This document shows positions 25,879 to 36,208 of a DNA stretch of 64,000 nucleotides, piece by piece. This DNA comes from Linnemannia elongata (lineage: Eukaryota > Mortierellomycota > Mortierellomycetes > Mortierellales > Mortierellaceae). Location of the stretch: positions 2,046,001 through 2,110,000 of the forward strand of contig JAXBDG010000009.1 of NCBI GenBank assembly GCA_036320915.1, read 5' to 3'. Position 1 is the stretch's first letter. Each line of letters starts with the position of its first letter. The notes under the pieces were generated by a model. It was not told the origin of the DNA. It worked only from the letters and a program-made list of their open reading frames with translations, and did not search any database. The translations under genes were made by a program, and so were the position numbers.

Positions 25879-26171
25879 CTCGTTGTCGTCTCTCAATAGC
25901 ATCTTGGATCGGGTACCCGTCCTAATTCGTACCTTGCATTCCCTAGGCTTGTGAGTTGCCTAGGTGCTATGTCTTTTTTTGTCTGTTGTTCCTGGAGAAG
26001 AGGGGCGAAGACATGATGTCGAGAGATTGCGACATAGATACTAAGATCAACAACAAAGCAAATCTTGCACGTAATGCGACGCGTATAGGGGTTATAGCAT
26101 TGGCGGTAAGGAAATGGTGAACCTACGTATGCATGCGTATTTTCCCACCTTTTTTTTCGTGTTGCTGTTTA

Positions 26172-26399
26172 TCAAAGCTGTTTTTTTTTGTTTGGTGTAG
26201 CAGCGGCAAATAGATGAGAAGGAAGGGCAGTCATCTTTTGCATATGTCGACACTCAACAAACGCCTGCAGCCCTTTGGTCGCCATTTTGTTTATTTTATC
26301 TCTGCTCATTGCATTGATACTACCTTGCTCTAGGGCCTCGCTTGAAAAAGGAACAGCGTGCGTCGAAGAGGTAGCAACAAGATTGCTCACACTATCCAT
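26172..26399 (-). CDS. Hypothetical 75-residue ORF (left-arm copy)
   Basis: An ATG-started open frame of 75 residues that is hydrophilic with a basic end and has no signal peptide or recognisable motif. It is identical to the frame at 28078-28305. Because the whole arm is duplicated, identity gives no evidence of selection. It may be chance or a remnant exon. Confidence 0.2.
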   Translation of the reverse strand: MDSVSNLVATSSTHAVPFSSEALEQGSINAMSRDKINKMATKGLQAFVECRHMQKMTALPSHLFAAATPNKKKQL

Positions 26400-26791
26400 G
26401 TTAAAGTGCGTTTTATGATGGGTTTGTGTCCGGGCAACGGCATTGTTCTTTTCTGGTTGTCTATCTTTCCCGTTTCAAATTTGCTTGAATGGTGAGGAGC
26501 GCCAAGTTGGTCAGTTTCGTTCGTACACGTTTTCGGCTTTTGTGTGCGTGTGTGTTAGAGTTTGAGAATGTGTACGTGTTGTGTGCCTGATTGCTGTGTC
26601 TCTCATGAAATAAGAGGAGGCTATTCTGAACCTCTTTCCTCAGCATGTTTGCAATGTTTTTCTTCTGAGAGGGGCATGGTTAGAGATAGGGGTGCGCTAT
26701 GGTAACTCTGTTCATGCATTATAGACTGAGAGGGGTGGGAGAGGATAAGACAAACGGCGTAACGAGAAAGAGCGAAATATGAGTGTGGAAG

Positions 26792-27684
26792 CCAAAGAAA
26801 GCCGAAAAAACCACGAGGGTTTGGATAGCGGCTTTGCTTCTGCTCTCTTCTCCTATGAAACACAATGGCCAACCATCGTAGTATTATTCGTTCTTTCTCA
26901 CGAACTAGGTCGCTCAGTCTGTTCAACAAAACTGTTGTTTTCGTGGAAGGTATTATCTGACGTCAACCTCTCAGTTTGTTGCTGAGGTTGTCAACATTTA
27001 TTATTTTTTTTTCTCATGGTTAGGGGAGGTTTCGTGTTCCTCAAGATATGAAGGCAGAAAAGAAAAAGGACCCTTGGTCATGGGGGACGATGATTCAAGA
27101 GATGAATATGTAAGAGGGAAAGAGCAAAAAAATATAAAAAAGGCATACTCCCTGCGCGCAATATGCAGGAATATAAGCGGCAATATTCAGCAATGGCAAC
27201 GTGTTCATGTAGCAGTAACAGACAACCATCGTACAGGCTCTAGAAACAATTAAGAGGGAAGCAACAAGCATTATTTAAAAAGACAGAATTCATATCAAAT
27301 GCTTTCTACTGTCTTCTCTTTTGTTGACTGCACATACGCATCCTGATGTGAAGAAAAGAGAAGAAAAGGGACTTTCTGTCGCGTCTGGGAAGACCACGAC
27401 ACGCTGCCTTTTACCGGTGGATACTTTATCCTACTGCCGCCAGAGATCGCTGTGAGGCCTAGAACTTGCGTACTCTATTGTTCAGGTTAGAGCCATGTGT
27501 GTTGCTTTTCTTCCACTCGTCTCTTGTACGTTGTCGGTAGACACAAACACGTTGCCGTTGTTGAATATTGATGCTTCTACTTCCGCATATTGCGCGCATG
27601 CAGTATGCCATTTTATGTTCTTTATTCTCTTTGTCTTTTGATTATTCTTCTCGTTTTATTCCTTCTCTTTTCTTTCTCGTCCTT
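26792..27684. other. Spacer of large inverted repeat, with an older inverted pair inside
   Basis: The 893-base spacer between the two near-identical arms is not simply unique DNA. About 27095-27290 resembles the reverse complement of about 27490-27655. For example GCATATTGCGCGC at 27585-27597 matches the complement of 27154-27166, and both sides share ACACGTTGCC and TGAATATTG blocks. These matches are clearly diverged, unlike the arms. The axis of this inner pair is shifted: coordinate sum about 54751 versus 54476, i.e. about 275 bases extra on the left side (about 26792-27066). No gene is supported. Confidence 0.7.
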
Positions 27685-28077
27685 CTTCCACACTCATATT
27701 TCGCTCTTTCTCGTTACGCCGTTTGTCTTATCCTCTCCCACCCCTCTCAGTCTATAATGCATGAACAGAGTTACCATAGCGCACCCCTATCTCTAACCAT
27801 GCCCCTCTCAGAAGAAAAACATTGCAAACATGCTGAGGAAAGAGGTTCAGAATAGCCTCCTCTTATTTCATGAGAGACACAGCAATCAGGCACACAACAC
27901 GTACACATTCTCAAACTCTAACACACACGCACACAAAAGCCGAAAACGTGTACGAACGAAACTGACCAACTTGGCGCTCCTCACCATTCAAGCAAATTTG
28001 AAACGGGAAAGATAGACAACCAGAAAAGAAACAATGCCGTTGCCCGGACACAAACCCATCATAAAACGCACTTTAAC

Positions 28078-28305
28078 ATGGATAGTGTGAGCAATCTTGT
28101 TGCTACCTCTTCGACGCACGCTGTTCCTTTTTCAAGCGAGGCCCTAGAGCAAGGTAGTATCAATGCAATGAGCAGAGATAAAATAAACAAAATGGCGACC
28201 AAAGGGCTGCAGGCGTTTGTTGAGTGTCGACATATGCAAAAGATGACTGCCCTTCCTTCTCATCTATTTGCCGCTGCTACACCAAACAAAAAAAAACAGC
28301 TTTGA
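28078..28305 (+). CDS. Hypothetical 75-residue ORF (right-arm copy)
   Basis: Mirror copy of the frame at 26172-26399: ATG start, 75 residues, no recognisable domain, no signal peptide. Listed for completeness with low confidence. Confidence 0.2.
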   Translation: MDSVSNLVATSSTHAVPFSSEALEQGSINAMSRDKINKMATKGLQAFVECRHMQKMTALPSHLFAAATPNKKKQL

Positions 28306-28598
28306 TAAACAGCAACACGAAAAAAAAGGTGGGAAAATACGCATGCATACGTAGGTTCACCATTTCCTTACCGCCAATGCTATAACCCCTATACGCGTCG
28401 CATTACGTGCAAGATTTGCTTTGTTGTTGATCTTAGTATCTATGTCGCAATCTCTCGACATCATGTCTTCGCCCCTCTTCTCCAGGAACAACAGACAAAA
28501 AAAGACATAGCACCTAGGCAACTCACAAGCCTAGGGAATGCAAGGTACGAATTAGGACGGGTACCCGATCCAAGATGCTATTGAGAGACGACAACGAG

Positions 28599-28607
28599 TA
28601 TAAAAAG
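28599..28607 (+). promoter_or_regulatory. TATA box of right-arm knottin-like gene
   Basis: TATAAAAAG lies about 137 bases upstream of the ATG at 28744. The intervening leader is A/C-rich, with several CCAAGACC- and CTCAAG-like motifs that recur in the decayed paralogs. Confidence 0.6.
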
Positions 28608-28743
28608 AGCTTTGCCCCACCTTTGTTTTGAGCCTCACTCCTCATCCACAGTTTAGTCGACTACAAGAACACCAAGCATCAAAAATCCCAAGACCCCACT
28701 CTCTCAAGACCTCCAATCCCTCAAGTCCAAGACCAATCCTAAG

Positions 28744-28938
28744 ATGCGTTCCATGTCCATCGTCGCCACCCTCGCAGCGTTCTTGCTGATCTCCTCTGTC
28801 TCTGCCGCACCGGCGCCGCTAGTTATCAAGGTCGAGCTCAGTGACGTTTTCACTAAAATGTGCTATGGCCCGGGTTATCCATGCGGAAGCTATTCCGAGT
28901 GTTGCTCCGAGGAGTGCTATATGGGAACGTGCCTTTAG
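28744..28938 (+). CDS. Small secreted cysteine-rich protein, knottin-like pattern (right-arm copy)
   Basis: Identical product to the left-arm gene: 64 residues, signal peptide ending SSVSA, then APAPLVIKVELSD and a C-terminal six-cysteine block (C-x6-C-x5-CC-x3-C-x4-C). It is transcribed toward the right end, so the two copies are divergently oriented across the palindrome. Promoter and leader are also duplicated, so both copies are expected to be expressed together (inference). A decayed relative lies at about 30000-30230, outside this arm. Confidence 0.75.
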   Translation: MRSMSIVATLAAFLLISSVSAAPAPLVIKVELSDVFTKMCYGPGYPCGSYSECCSEECYMGTCL

Positions 28939-29999
28939 GCGAGACCAGATCTTTGTAGCTCGTTGACCTTGGCCTTCGGCTTTCACACTGTGCCAGTCGT
29001 AGTACCTATTTGTATTAATCTCTCTCGACGAGTACTCCATTGTGGTCGTTCTCTATCTCTCATTTTCCCTTTTTTTTTTCTTTTTGCGTCACACTCTTGC
29101 TGTGGGATGCGAATAAAGCACACAATGCCTCCATACACCTTCTCTACCAATTTGTCTCCCCATCTTTACGTCCGTGTTGTTCAGCAAACATACAACGAAA
29201 CGTCAATGTGTGAAGAATGACAGAGTCAACATATCGACTGACTCCATATCATTCGCTCTCCATAACATTTGCTCTACTTTGTGGTTTGCGTGCCGACTTG
29301 ATAGTCGACGTATTCAAGTGCTCGTTAACGCGACTCTTCTCAATGTAACCACACTCTCGTGCATGTCCTGCTTTTTGCTTTTTAAAAGAGTGTAACGATA
29401 TATGGAAAGAAAGAGAGAGAGTAAAGTAAAGGTGGTATATCATGGTGTGAAGACAGGTTGTGGCGCGTTTACTTTCAGTCGTTTTTCAACCAACAAGTAT
29501 CTTTTCAAGCAGAAAACGCGTCACCTTTCGGTTTTCCATCCTGCAGCCACTTCTTTCTCGGCGAGGTGTAGGACTCTTTAACCTTTTTTCTCTATTAAGA
29601 CGCGTTGGTCTTGAGACCCTACGTTGTTGTTATTTGTTTTTGTTCCTTATGCTCGCATCCTCATCTGTTTACCAACGTGTCCTCTTCTTCCGACGCGTGT
29701 TCCTTTTTTTCTTGAATCCTTTTCGTATGCGTAAACGCGAAAGAAGAACGAAAATGAAGTCTAACACACCCAATCATTTTACTTACTCTGGTCTAAAGGG
29801 CTGCGATGATAAAAAAAAATGCGAGAAAAGACAGACAGGAGCGAACTCTTCACGCCGTCTAGCTTGCCTGACGACGCGCCTTCTTTTTTTTCCTTTGATA
29901 AAGTCAAGCACCACACCGCCATGTTTTTTTGTTTCGATGAGGCCTAAAACCCCTGTATTTTTTTTTCGGGTCTGCGCCTGAATTATTGAGACCATCTGC

Positions 30000-30230
30000 C
30001 TACCCTTTTTCAAGATTGCTTCCATTTGCTGTGCGACCTTTATCTGACTTTCCTTGGCAAACGCACTCTGCTGTTACATATTTACCATCCATATTTCCGA
30101 GATCAGGCGCACAGTTCTTGTTGGAGATATCACTGGACTCGATCTTGACCACCAGTGGCGCTGGCGCAGCAGACGTGGAGGTCGAGATCAGCAGCAATGT
30201 GGCAAGGGTCGCGTGTAGAATGGGTTTTAT
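30000..30230 (-). pseudogene. Decayed paralog of the knottin-pattern secreted protein (copy 4)
   Basis: The minus strand keeps a signal-peptide-like stretch (ATLATLLLIS) and the following SAAPAPLVVKIESSD, closely matching the intact genes. The initiator ATG is missing: the in-frame upstream sequence reads into a TAA without any ATG. The C-terminal part has only three cysteines instead of six and runs on to a TAG at 30000-30002. The upstream leader (AGTCGAC, CTCAAAA, TCCAAGTCCAGG) is also recognisably related. I read it as a pseudogene, or a very divergent member using a non-ATG start. Confidence 0.6.
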
Positions 30231-30442
30231 TCCTGGACTTGGAGTTTAAGGTTTGGAGATTTTGAGGATGGTGAGTCTGAGAGATGTTCTTTTGAGCTTT
30301 GGCGTTGTTGCAGTGTCGACTGGATTGTGGATAAATAGTGAAAAGGAGAAAGTAATCTTCTCTCTATACTCAACTTTAGATATGGGAGTTCAGGTCGAGG
30401 CCCTTAGCTAGCAAGAACGATTTGTTCATGAAGGTAAAGTAA

Positions 30443-30481
<39 letters not shown>

Positions 30482-31672
30482 GTAAGGACAAGAAGTGGTG
30501 GAAATTGGCATGAGATGGTGGGAGAGATGGTGGGAGAAATGGTGTGAGCAAGGGGTCCACGCTAGAAGTATCTAAGAGGGATAGAGGGATTATGAAAGAC
30601 AAGCAAAGCGATTTCAGCGTCCACTTTTAAACAGGTACAAATCTGATCGCCCAAGCCCGGACTGCTCCAGGGCATTCATGATTTGTTTTGCTGACGCTCA
30701 AGAGATGCACATCTCCTGTCCTGCTTTCTGTCTTTGTGCATAACGTCGTTGTCTGTTGACCTCTTTCCTATTTTCTCTCTCTTGGCTATTCCGCGTTTAC
30801 TTTATTCAGCAAAGAGTGTGATGTTGAAGTGATGAAATTCTAGACCTCAGCAGTCAACTGTAGTGGCGGTGTGCACAGCCGTGAGGAATAGATAGATAGC
30901 AACAGGCCTTTGGTCAAACCGTTTACGCGTCATGGTGCATCTAGGTTTAGTGAGGGCACATTCCTTTTTGTTGATGGTGTTGTTGTTGTTCATGGGTGCA
31001 GCAGAGAGAGAAAGAGGGGGTGAGCCGGAGAGGGAGATACAATAGTAAGGGTGAGTGAGCAGAGCCTTGACAGAGACAGTTACGCGTTTCAAGTTTGCGG
31101 TGATCAAAACGTCGTGTGCTGATCATCGTAGTTCAATCAGTGAATTTTCTCTCTCACCCACACTCATGGCTAATGGGTGCAAGAGTAACAAGGCTGATTT
31201 ATGACGAGTGCTTCAAAGGCTGATTGCTTTTATTACTGTGTTTCAACAGCCACAATGCTTGCTTGGCAGTGGCATCAATCGACAGATGAAGACGACTGCG
31301 CGTTGGCGTCAATATCAAAGACTATTGAGCACAATGACGCCCTCAATAACTCAACTCAGACCAGACAACAGTGGAACAAGAAACATTCCCGGCATAACTC
31401 TTTACCCCTCCTCCTCTCCCTCTTTTGTCTTGCCTTCCGTTTGGAGGTATCCTATCCTATCATTTCTCTTTTCCTTTCTCTCTTCTTACTTCTCTTTCTT
31501 CGCTTCCCCTTTTACATTCACTCACTTTTACTCTCTTTCCACATTCATTCCTCATTCCCCTTGACAAGACACATCAGCGTTACTTTCCGCAGACGACCAT
31601 AACCGCTACACAAGACCAACTTACTCATTACGCCAACAAGAAAGCCAGAAACAACAATAATACGAGGACACA
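30231..31672. other. Intergenic region with poly-A run and C/T-rich leader
   Basis: No gene is supported. A 36-A homopolymer lies at 30444-30479. From about 31390 the plus strand is C/T-rich, as in leaders of other genes here, up to the ATG at 31673. Confidence 0.5.
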
Positions 31673-32479
31673 ATGGCGCCAAGGACAGCTACGGATAGTC
31701 TGACGTCAAGGCATATCGCCTACCTGGGACTCATGCACATGCTCGGAGCTATGGTCCTCGATGGTGTTATCAACTTTGCACTCGCTACAGCCATGTACAA
31801 GGGCACCAGCAATCCTGTCATGATATGGCCCCTTCCTAACACCCTCGCCGGCGAAGCAGCAGTCACCATCATCATCCAAACAACGCTGACATGGATCCTG
31901 GACAGACTCGCCGTCGCTGGAGACTTGAAGAAGGGTCTTGTCGCCCCACTACGGATGCCCCGCAACGCCCACCCCTGGATCAAATGGTTTGTCGGACTCG
32001 AGGAGCTCCAGGAGGCACGGTCTAAGCAGAGGTACAACAAGGAGGCGGCCGGTCGCAAGGAACAGATTCTGCAACAGTTCAAGTTTCATGGCAAGCGGAT
32101 TGGAGTCATGATTGTGGTGACCTTTTTAGTATTTTGGCCGCTGACCATCGGAGTCCTTTCTTTGCTGAGGAGTCAGGGAGTCGGCAAAGATTTTAGCCAG
32201 CTCGGAGGTGATTTTAATGTATGGCCGTTCCCGGAGATCTTCAAGGGCATCTATGGCTTCGCCACGGGAATCACGACGCCGTTTGTCAGCTATATTGCGC
32301 TGATCTACCAGGGCGAGACAATGATCCGGTTGCAGAGTCTCGAGTCTGAAAGCGACGACGAGCAGTCTTCATCGGCACGGGGTGCATATGGGCACAGGAA
32401 CGGATTTGAAGACGACGACGATGATTTGGATGACGATGACTTGGTCATGCAGGATCTTCAGCGCCGCGTCGATGCATAG
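31673..32479 (+). CDS. Fungal multi-pass membrane protein of unknown function
   Basis: Single-exon gene of 268 residues. It opens with a hydrophobic segment after about residue 15 (YLGLMHMLGAMVLDGVINFAL), a second one (about 60-80), a pair at about 140-165, and one at about 190-215. The last 50 residues are strongly acidic (runs of Asp around residues 243-257), so the tail is probably cytosolic. The start GLMHxxGAxVxDGxINFA and the PLPNTLAGEAAVT motif look like a conserved fungal family. From memory this may be the DUF2456 type, but I am not sure of the Pfam name. No enzyme motif is visible. A short ACTGG tandem (32480-32498) directly follows the stop. Confidence 0.75.
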   Translation: MAPRTATDSLTSRHIAYLGLMHMLGAMVLDGVINFALATAMYKGTSNPVMIWPLPNTLAGEAAVTIIIQTTLTWILDRLAVAGDLKKGLVAPLRMPRNAHPWIKWFVGLEELQEARSKQRYNKEAAGRKEQILQQFKFHGKRIGVMIVVTFLVFWPLTIGVLSLLRSQGVGKDFSQLGGDFNVWPFPEIFKGIYGFATGITTPFVSYIALIYQGETMIRLQSLESESDDEQSSSARGAYGHRNGFEDDDDDLDDDDLVMQDLQRRVDA

Positions 32480-33037
32480 ACTGGACTGGACTGGACTGTG
32501 CGGAATTGTTTCTCTTTATCCCTTGCATTCTCATTCATTATAATACAGCATTCGCTTTTGCACATAGTCGTTTATCTTTGTTCTTTTCTTGGTCCACCAG
32601 TCGGTGTATACAAATAATAAGAATTCATTAGTGATGATTGCCCCCTCTTTTGATGCTCAAGAAGATCGACGATTATAGAAAAGGTTGATCCTTATCCAGG
32701 CACCCTCAACTCATCACTTATCACTTTATCCGTGCATATCCGAGGGATCGCTTATATCCTCAACAAACCATTCTTTTTTCACTCCTCTTGCTGCTCGAAC
32801 GGTTAACCCTGGGGAAGGCAATCGTGATATACAAAAGAGAAGGACGAAACACGCCTTTTCAGAGAGGCAACCAGATGTAGAGAGGAGTGAGATAGAGACA
32901 GGAAGAACAGTGGGACGAGTTGTGAAAAATATGTTCACAAGGCTAAAAACGTGACACTCTCTTTACGCAGAACGTGAAAAGGGTTTTTCTAACTGTTAGA
33001 ATCAGATTCCTTCAACCCTCGACCTTACTACAAAAAG

Positions 33038-35201
33038 ATGTCGACACCACAGGAGAAGCGCGAACTCCTTTTCAACGTCCACAGACCCGTCGAGCTGCCC
33101 ACAAAAGAATTCGAGGACGACTGGTGGCCGCTCATCTCAAACGCATGGACTTGTAACTCAGGGCCTAAACCAACCCCTGTCGGCGCGCCCCTCGGCTACA
33201 TCAGAAACTACTCCTGTCGACTCGCCACCAAATACAACCCCAAACCCAAAGACACCTCTAACGACACCCCCGACACAAAACGCAGGAAAAGAACCTCTCG
33301 AGTCCCTTGCGAATGCCAGGCTGCGATCAAGATCACGCATGTCACCGCAACGGGGATCACTACCGTCGAACGGAATCATCACGACACACCCGCAGTTCAT
33401 ACGCACTCGCTTGCGGATGTCGACAAGGTCAGGAGACCCGCTGCGATCAAAGCGTTGATCGGCAAGGAGAGTTTGAAGAGTAATAACCCGCTGGAGACCA
33501 TTGCTTCTATCAGGCAATTGGCGGAGGAAAGTGGGCTTGGCGAGGTGGCTGCCTATGTGACGCGCACGGAATTAGTCAACACTCGCAGGAAACAACGACA
33601 GACAGAGTTGAAACCATTGGCCGGGGACGATGTTCTTGTCGACGGGGAGGTTCGAGCAGCGGCTGAGCTCTTGGCTTCAAAGGGATATCAATGGCTATCG
33701 TTTGGAGGAACCGCCGCTTCAATAATCACAGGTGTTATGCCGCTTATCAACATCAACAGTGATAATATAGGCAGTAGCAGCAACAGTAGCTCCAACAACA
33801 ACACCAATAGCGGGATCGCCGACCTTGCACAAGGACTCGTCTTTGCCCGGCCACAACAATTGGCCAAGATTTCAACCCACGGCTGGCTTACACTAATCGG
33901 CTCGGTGGCGGATACCAACAAGCGCGGCTGGAGCCTCTTTACTCTCTTTGTGCGGGATCGTCTCGGCTGCTGGGACTCAGGGGCACACTTTTTTGTGAGC
34001 GACACAAACAGTTCAACAATCGCTCAAGCACTCCGGCTCGTACGGCAGCTTGCACCCACATGGCAACCACGATACATGCTAACGGATCGGTCTCCTGCGG
34101 TCACTGCCGGCATCGAGACCACCTTCCCTAGGGCCACCCACGGAGAGCAGCAGGAGGAACAGCAAGTGTGCGAGGTCATTTATTCCACGACACATACGAT
34201 GCAGGTCTGGAAGCGGAGCATTACCGACCCTCAGGCACAACAAATGATGATACAAGCGCTTTACTGCAGGACCCGACTTGGTTTTGAATATGTGATAGAG
34301 AAGGCTCTTAGCGGCTGCAACGATCAAGCGACCGAGCAGCACATCAAAGACTATATCACAAGTACTGATCGATGGGCGTTGTTTGCACGTCAGGAGTCGC
34401 CCTTTTTGCTTCAAGCCGCCTCACTTTCCGTCCTTGATGCATACCACCGCGAAGTCAAGCGTCTTTCATCTGCCATGCACGGTCTCATTGGTAAGAACAA
34501 GGCTACAAAAAATGAAGTCGCGACTGGTTGGTATCTCGCGCTTTCAAAGAACAATCCGCCTAGTAATTAACTGACAATTGTGTTTGATAGGAACATGTCG
34601 AGCCATCATGGAAGCGGACGATAACAGTATGGAACTCACGTTGAAAACTCCAACAGCATCATGCACCAACGAAAGCACCCACATCGACGACATCCCATCC
34701 TCTCTTCTTACTCGCATCAAGAACTTTCCCTACACCATTCAAACCCTCCTCGTGGACGAAGCGCTAGCGGTGAACACAAGGATCGCTAAAGGCAAACGAT
34801 CCCCAGGATTGAAACACCCCCAGTGCGAATGCGATTTCTTCAACAAGTACTTGCTCCCCTGCCGCCATATCCTTCATACGGCGTTGTTTGGAGATTTGAG
34901 TTCGGAAAAGGAATCGTCATTTCTGGATGATGCAGATTGGATGCTATTTCAGGGTATGCTTACGAAGAAGGAAGGACTGGATGTCTACCGGACGAGGGGC
35001 TCTGTATCGAGGAATGGTCATGAGTTTGTAGAGAAGACGTCTGACGAGGGAGGCAAAGCGGAGGTCGACAGGTTGAAGATGGAGGAGCTGTTTGAGAGAT
35101 CTAAACGACTGTATCAAAACCTGGTTGATCGGAGCGATCAGAGGGGACTTGACGCGCTTGTTGCTGACCTTGAAAGCTTGTCTTCTCGTCAGTCAATTTA
35201 A
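33038..35201 (+). CDS. MULE-transposase-derived protein with SWIM zinc finger
   Basis: Exons 33038-34490 and 34591-35201 (intron 100 bases) give 687 residues. The N-terminal part has a Cys/His module (CECQAAIKI ... HHDTPAVHTHS) like the FAR1/FLYWCH-type DNA-binding region of Mutator-like (MULE) transposases. The middle resembles the MULE core: GSVADTNKRGW, FVRDRLGCWDSGAHFFVSD, then LTDRSPAVTAGI, which fit the first two acidic positions of a DDE nuclease. A SWIM finger closes the protein: Cys563-x-Cys565-x9-Cys575-x-His577. No terminal inverted repeats or target duplications flank the gene, and it has an intron and normal neighbours. It therefore looks like a domesticated, probably DNA-binding gene rather than a mobile element (inference). 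The third catalytic acidic residue could not be placed with confidence. Confidence 0.75.
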
Positions 35202-36136
35202 AACATATCCATATTTGTTTGGTGTAAGATATTTGTTCCTGAGCAACTCATTCGCCTTGGCCATGAACGCTTTGTCAATTCCAGGAAGTAGTATTACAGT
35301 TTACAAATCGATGCGTTCCTCTCTGTAGCCATTTTCTCTCTTTTTTTTTTTTTTTCTTGGTAGTCAGTTGTTGCAAGAAGCAAAACCAACACATGCGTTT
35401 TCATACATCATTGACACTGACGCGTAAGAATAAAAATGTGGCAACTTTTCTTGTTTTATGCGGTCTCTTTCTCTTTCGTTTTCAGTCTCTCTATCATGCC
35501 TGTTTAGCCTCTCATTCCATTCAAGAGCCATCAATCCCTCCCTTGTCCTTTGACATACATGAGCAGCTGTCTATGAATGAATAATAATTGTCCGCCGAGA
35601 CTGAAAAGCAATGTGAAGATAAAGAGAAAGAGAGTGTTAATCTGGTACTGACGACGGTTGAATTTTCTGCGCAACATAAACAAAAAAATACGAGGTGGCT
35701 CCGAGCTTTCTAACTTTTTTTTTTTTTGTTTTTTTTTTTTTTCTATTGTCAACACGTACAAGTAGCTTGTTACGACCATCTCTCTTCAACCTATGACGGC
35801 AATCCACCTGCTGGAAACAAAATTGTTGGTGGACGAAAATAAACTTTTTTTTTTCTCCTATCCATCAGTGTTAACTCCTTTCTTCCCAAAACCTCTCCAA
35901 CAACTGCTCGCCAGAAATTTGTGGGCCTTTGATCGCTCTAATAAAGGCCCCATCCTTTTGTGTGGCTAGCGAAGTGCCATACGGATAGACACCACGCGGA
36001 CTGGGGGCGTCTAGAGGTTATATCTTGTCCCACGTGAGTCTCCTTTTACCAACACCAGCACGTGACAATTAGTCCTTGCATATAAAATGTACAAGAAATT
36101 CCGATGGACATCAGCAAGCACAAATAAGCTCAACTG
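35202..36136. other. Intergenic region before tRNA-Thr
   Basis: A/T-rich, with T-runs (about 35340-35355, 35717-35742). No supported gene. Confidence 0.5.
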
Positions 36137-36208
36137 GCCCGCTTAGCTCATTGGTAGAGCGTCTGCCTAGTAAGCAGAAGGTAGCAGGTTCGATCCCTGC
36201 AGTGGGCA
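36137..36208 (+). tRNA. tRNA-Thr (anticodon AGT)
   Basis: A complete intron-less cloverleaf of 72 bases. Acceptor arm GCCCGCT pairs with AGTGGGC, the D arm is GCTC/GAGC, anticodon stem TCTGC/GCAGA with loop CTAGTAA gives anticodon AGT, and the T arm is GCAGG/CCTGC around TTCGATC. Internal A and B boxes are intact (TAGCTCATTGG, GGTTCGATCC). A discriminator A follows, and a T-run at about 36252-36256 is the first Pol III terminator-like sequence downstream. Confidence 0.95.

Larger units (their letters stand above)
24527..26791. repeat. Left arm of large inverted repeat
   Basis: This segment is the reverse complement of 27685-29950. Coordinates of matching features sum to 54477 in the outer part and 54476 inside, so the arms differ by one single-base indel in about 2265 bases as far as I compared them. 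Outer similarity drops abruptly at 24527. A short, diverged resemblance continues for about 25 bases. The arm carries one knottin-pattern gene (25539-25733, minus strand) with its promoter. Confidence 0.95.
27685..29950. repeat. Right arm of large inverted repeat
   Basis: Reverse complement of 24527-26791, with one single-base indel noted near 28030 (A-run CAGAAAAGAAACAATG versus the left arm). It carries the second knottin-pattern gene (28744-28938, plus strand) and its TATA box. The outer end at 29950 (GGCCTAAAAC) is where strong identity to the left arm stops. Confidence 0.95.

Noticed and set aside
24527..29950. Palindrome as a DNA transposon with long terminal inverted repeats
   Set aside because: I found no transposase in arms or spacer and no convincing target duplication at 24527/29950; the outer flanks fade instead of ending sharply.
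29460..29981. 173-codon frame in the right arm and its longer mirror in the left arm
   Set aside because: It opens with GTG rather than ATG, is rich in Arg/Phe/Leu without a domain, and its end simply runs over the palindrome edge.
30847..31107. 86-residue minus-strand frame as another secreted peptide
   Set aside because: No signal peptide at the start, no cysteine framework and no similarity to the knottin-pattern genes.
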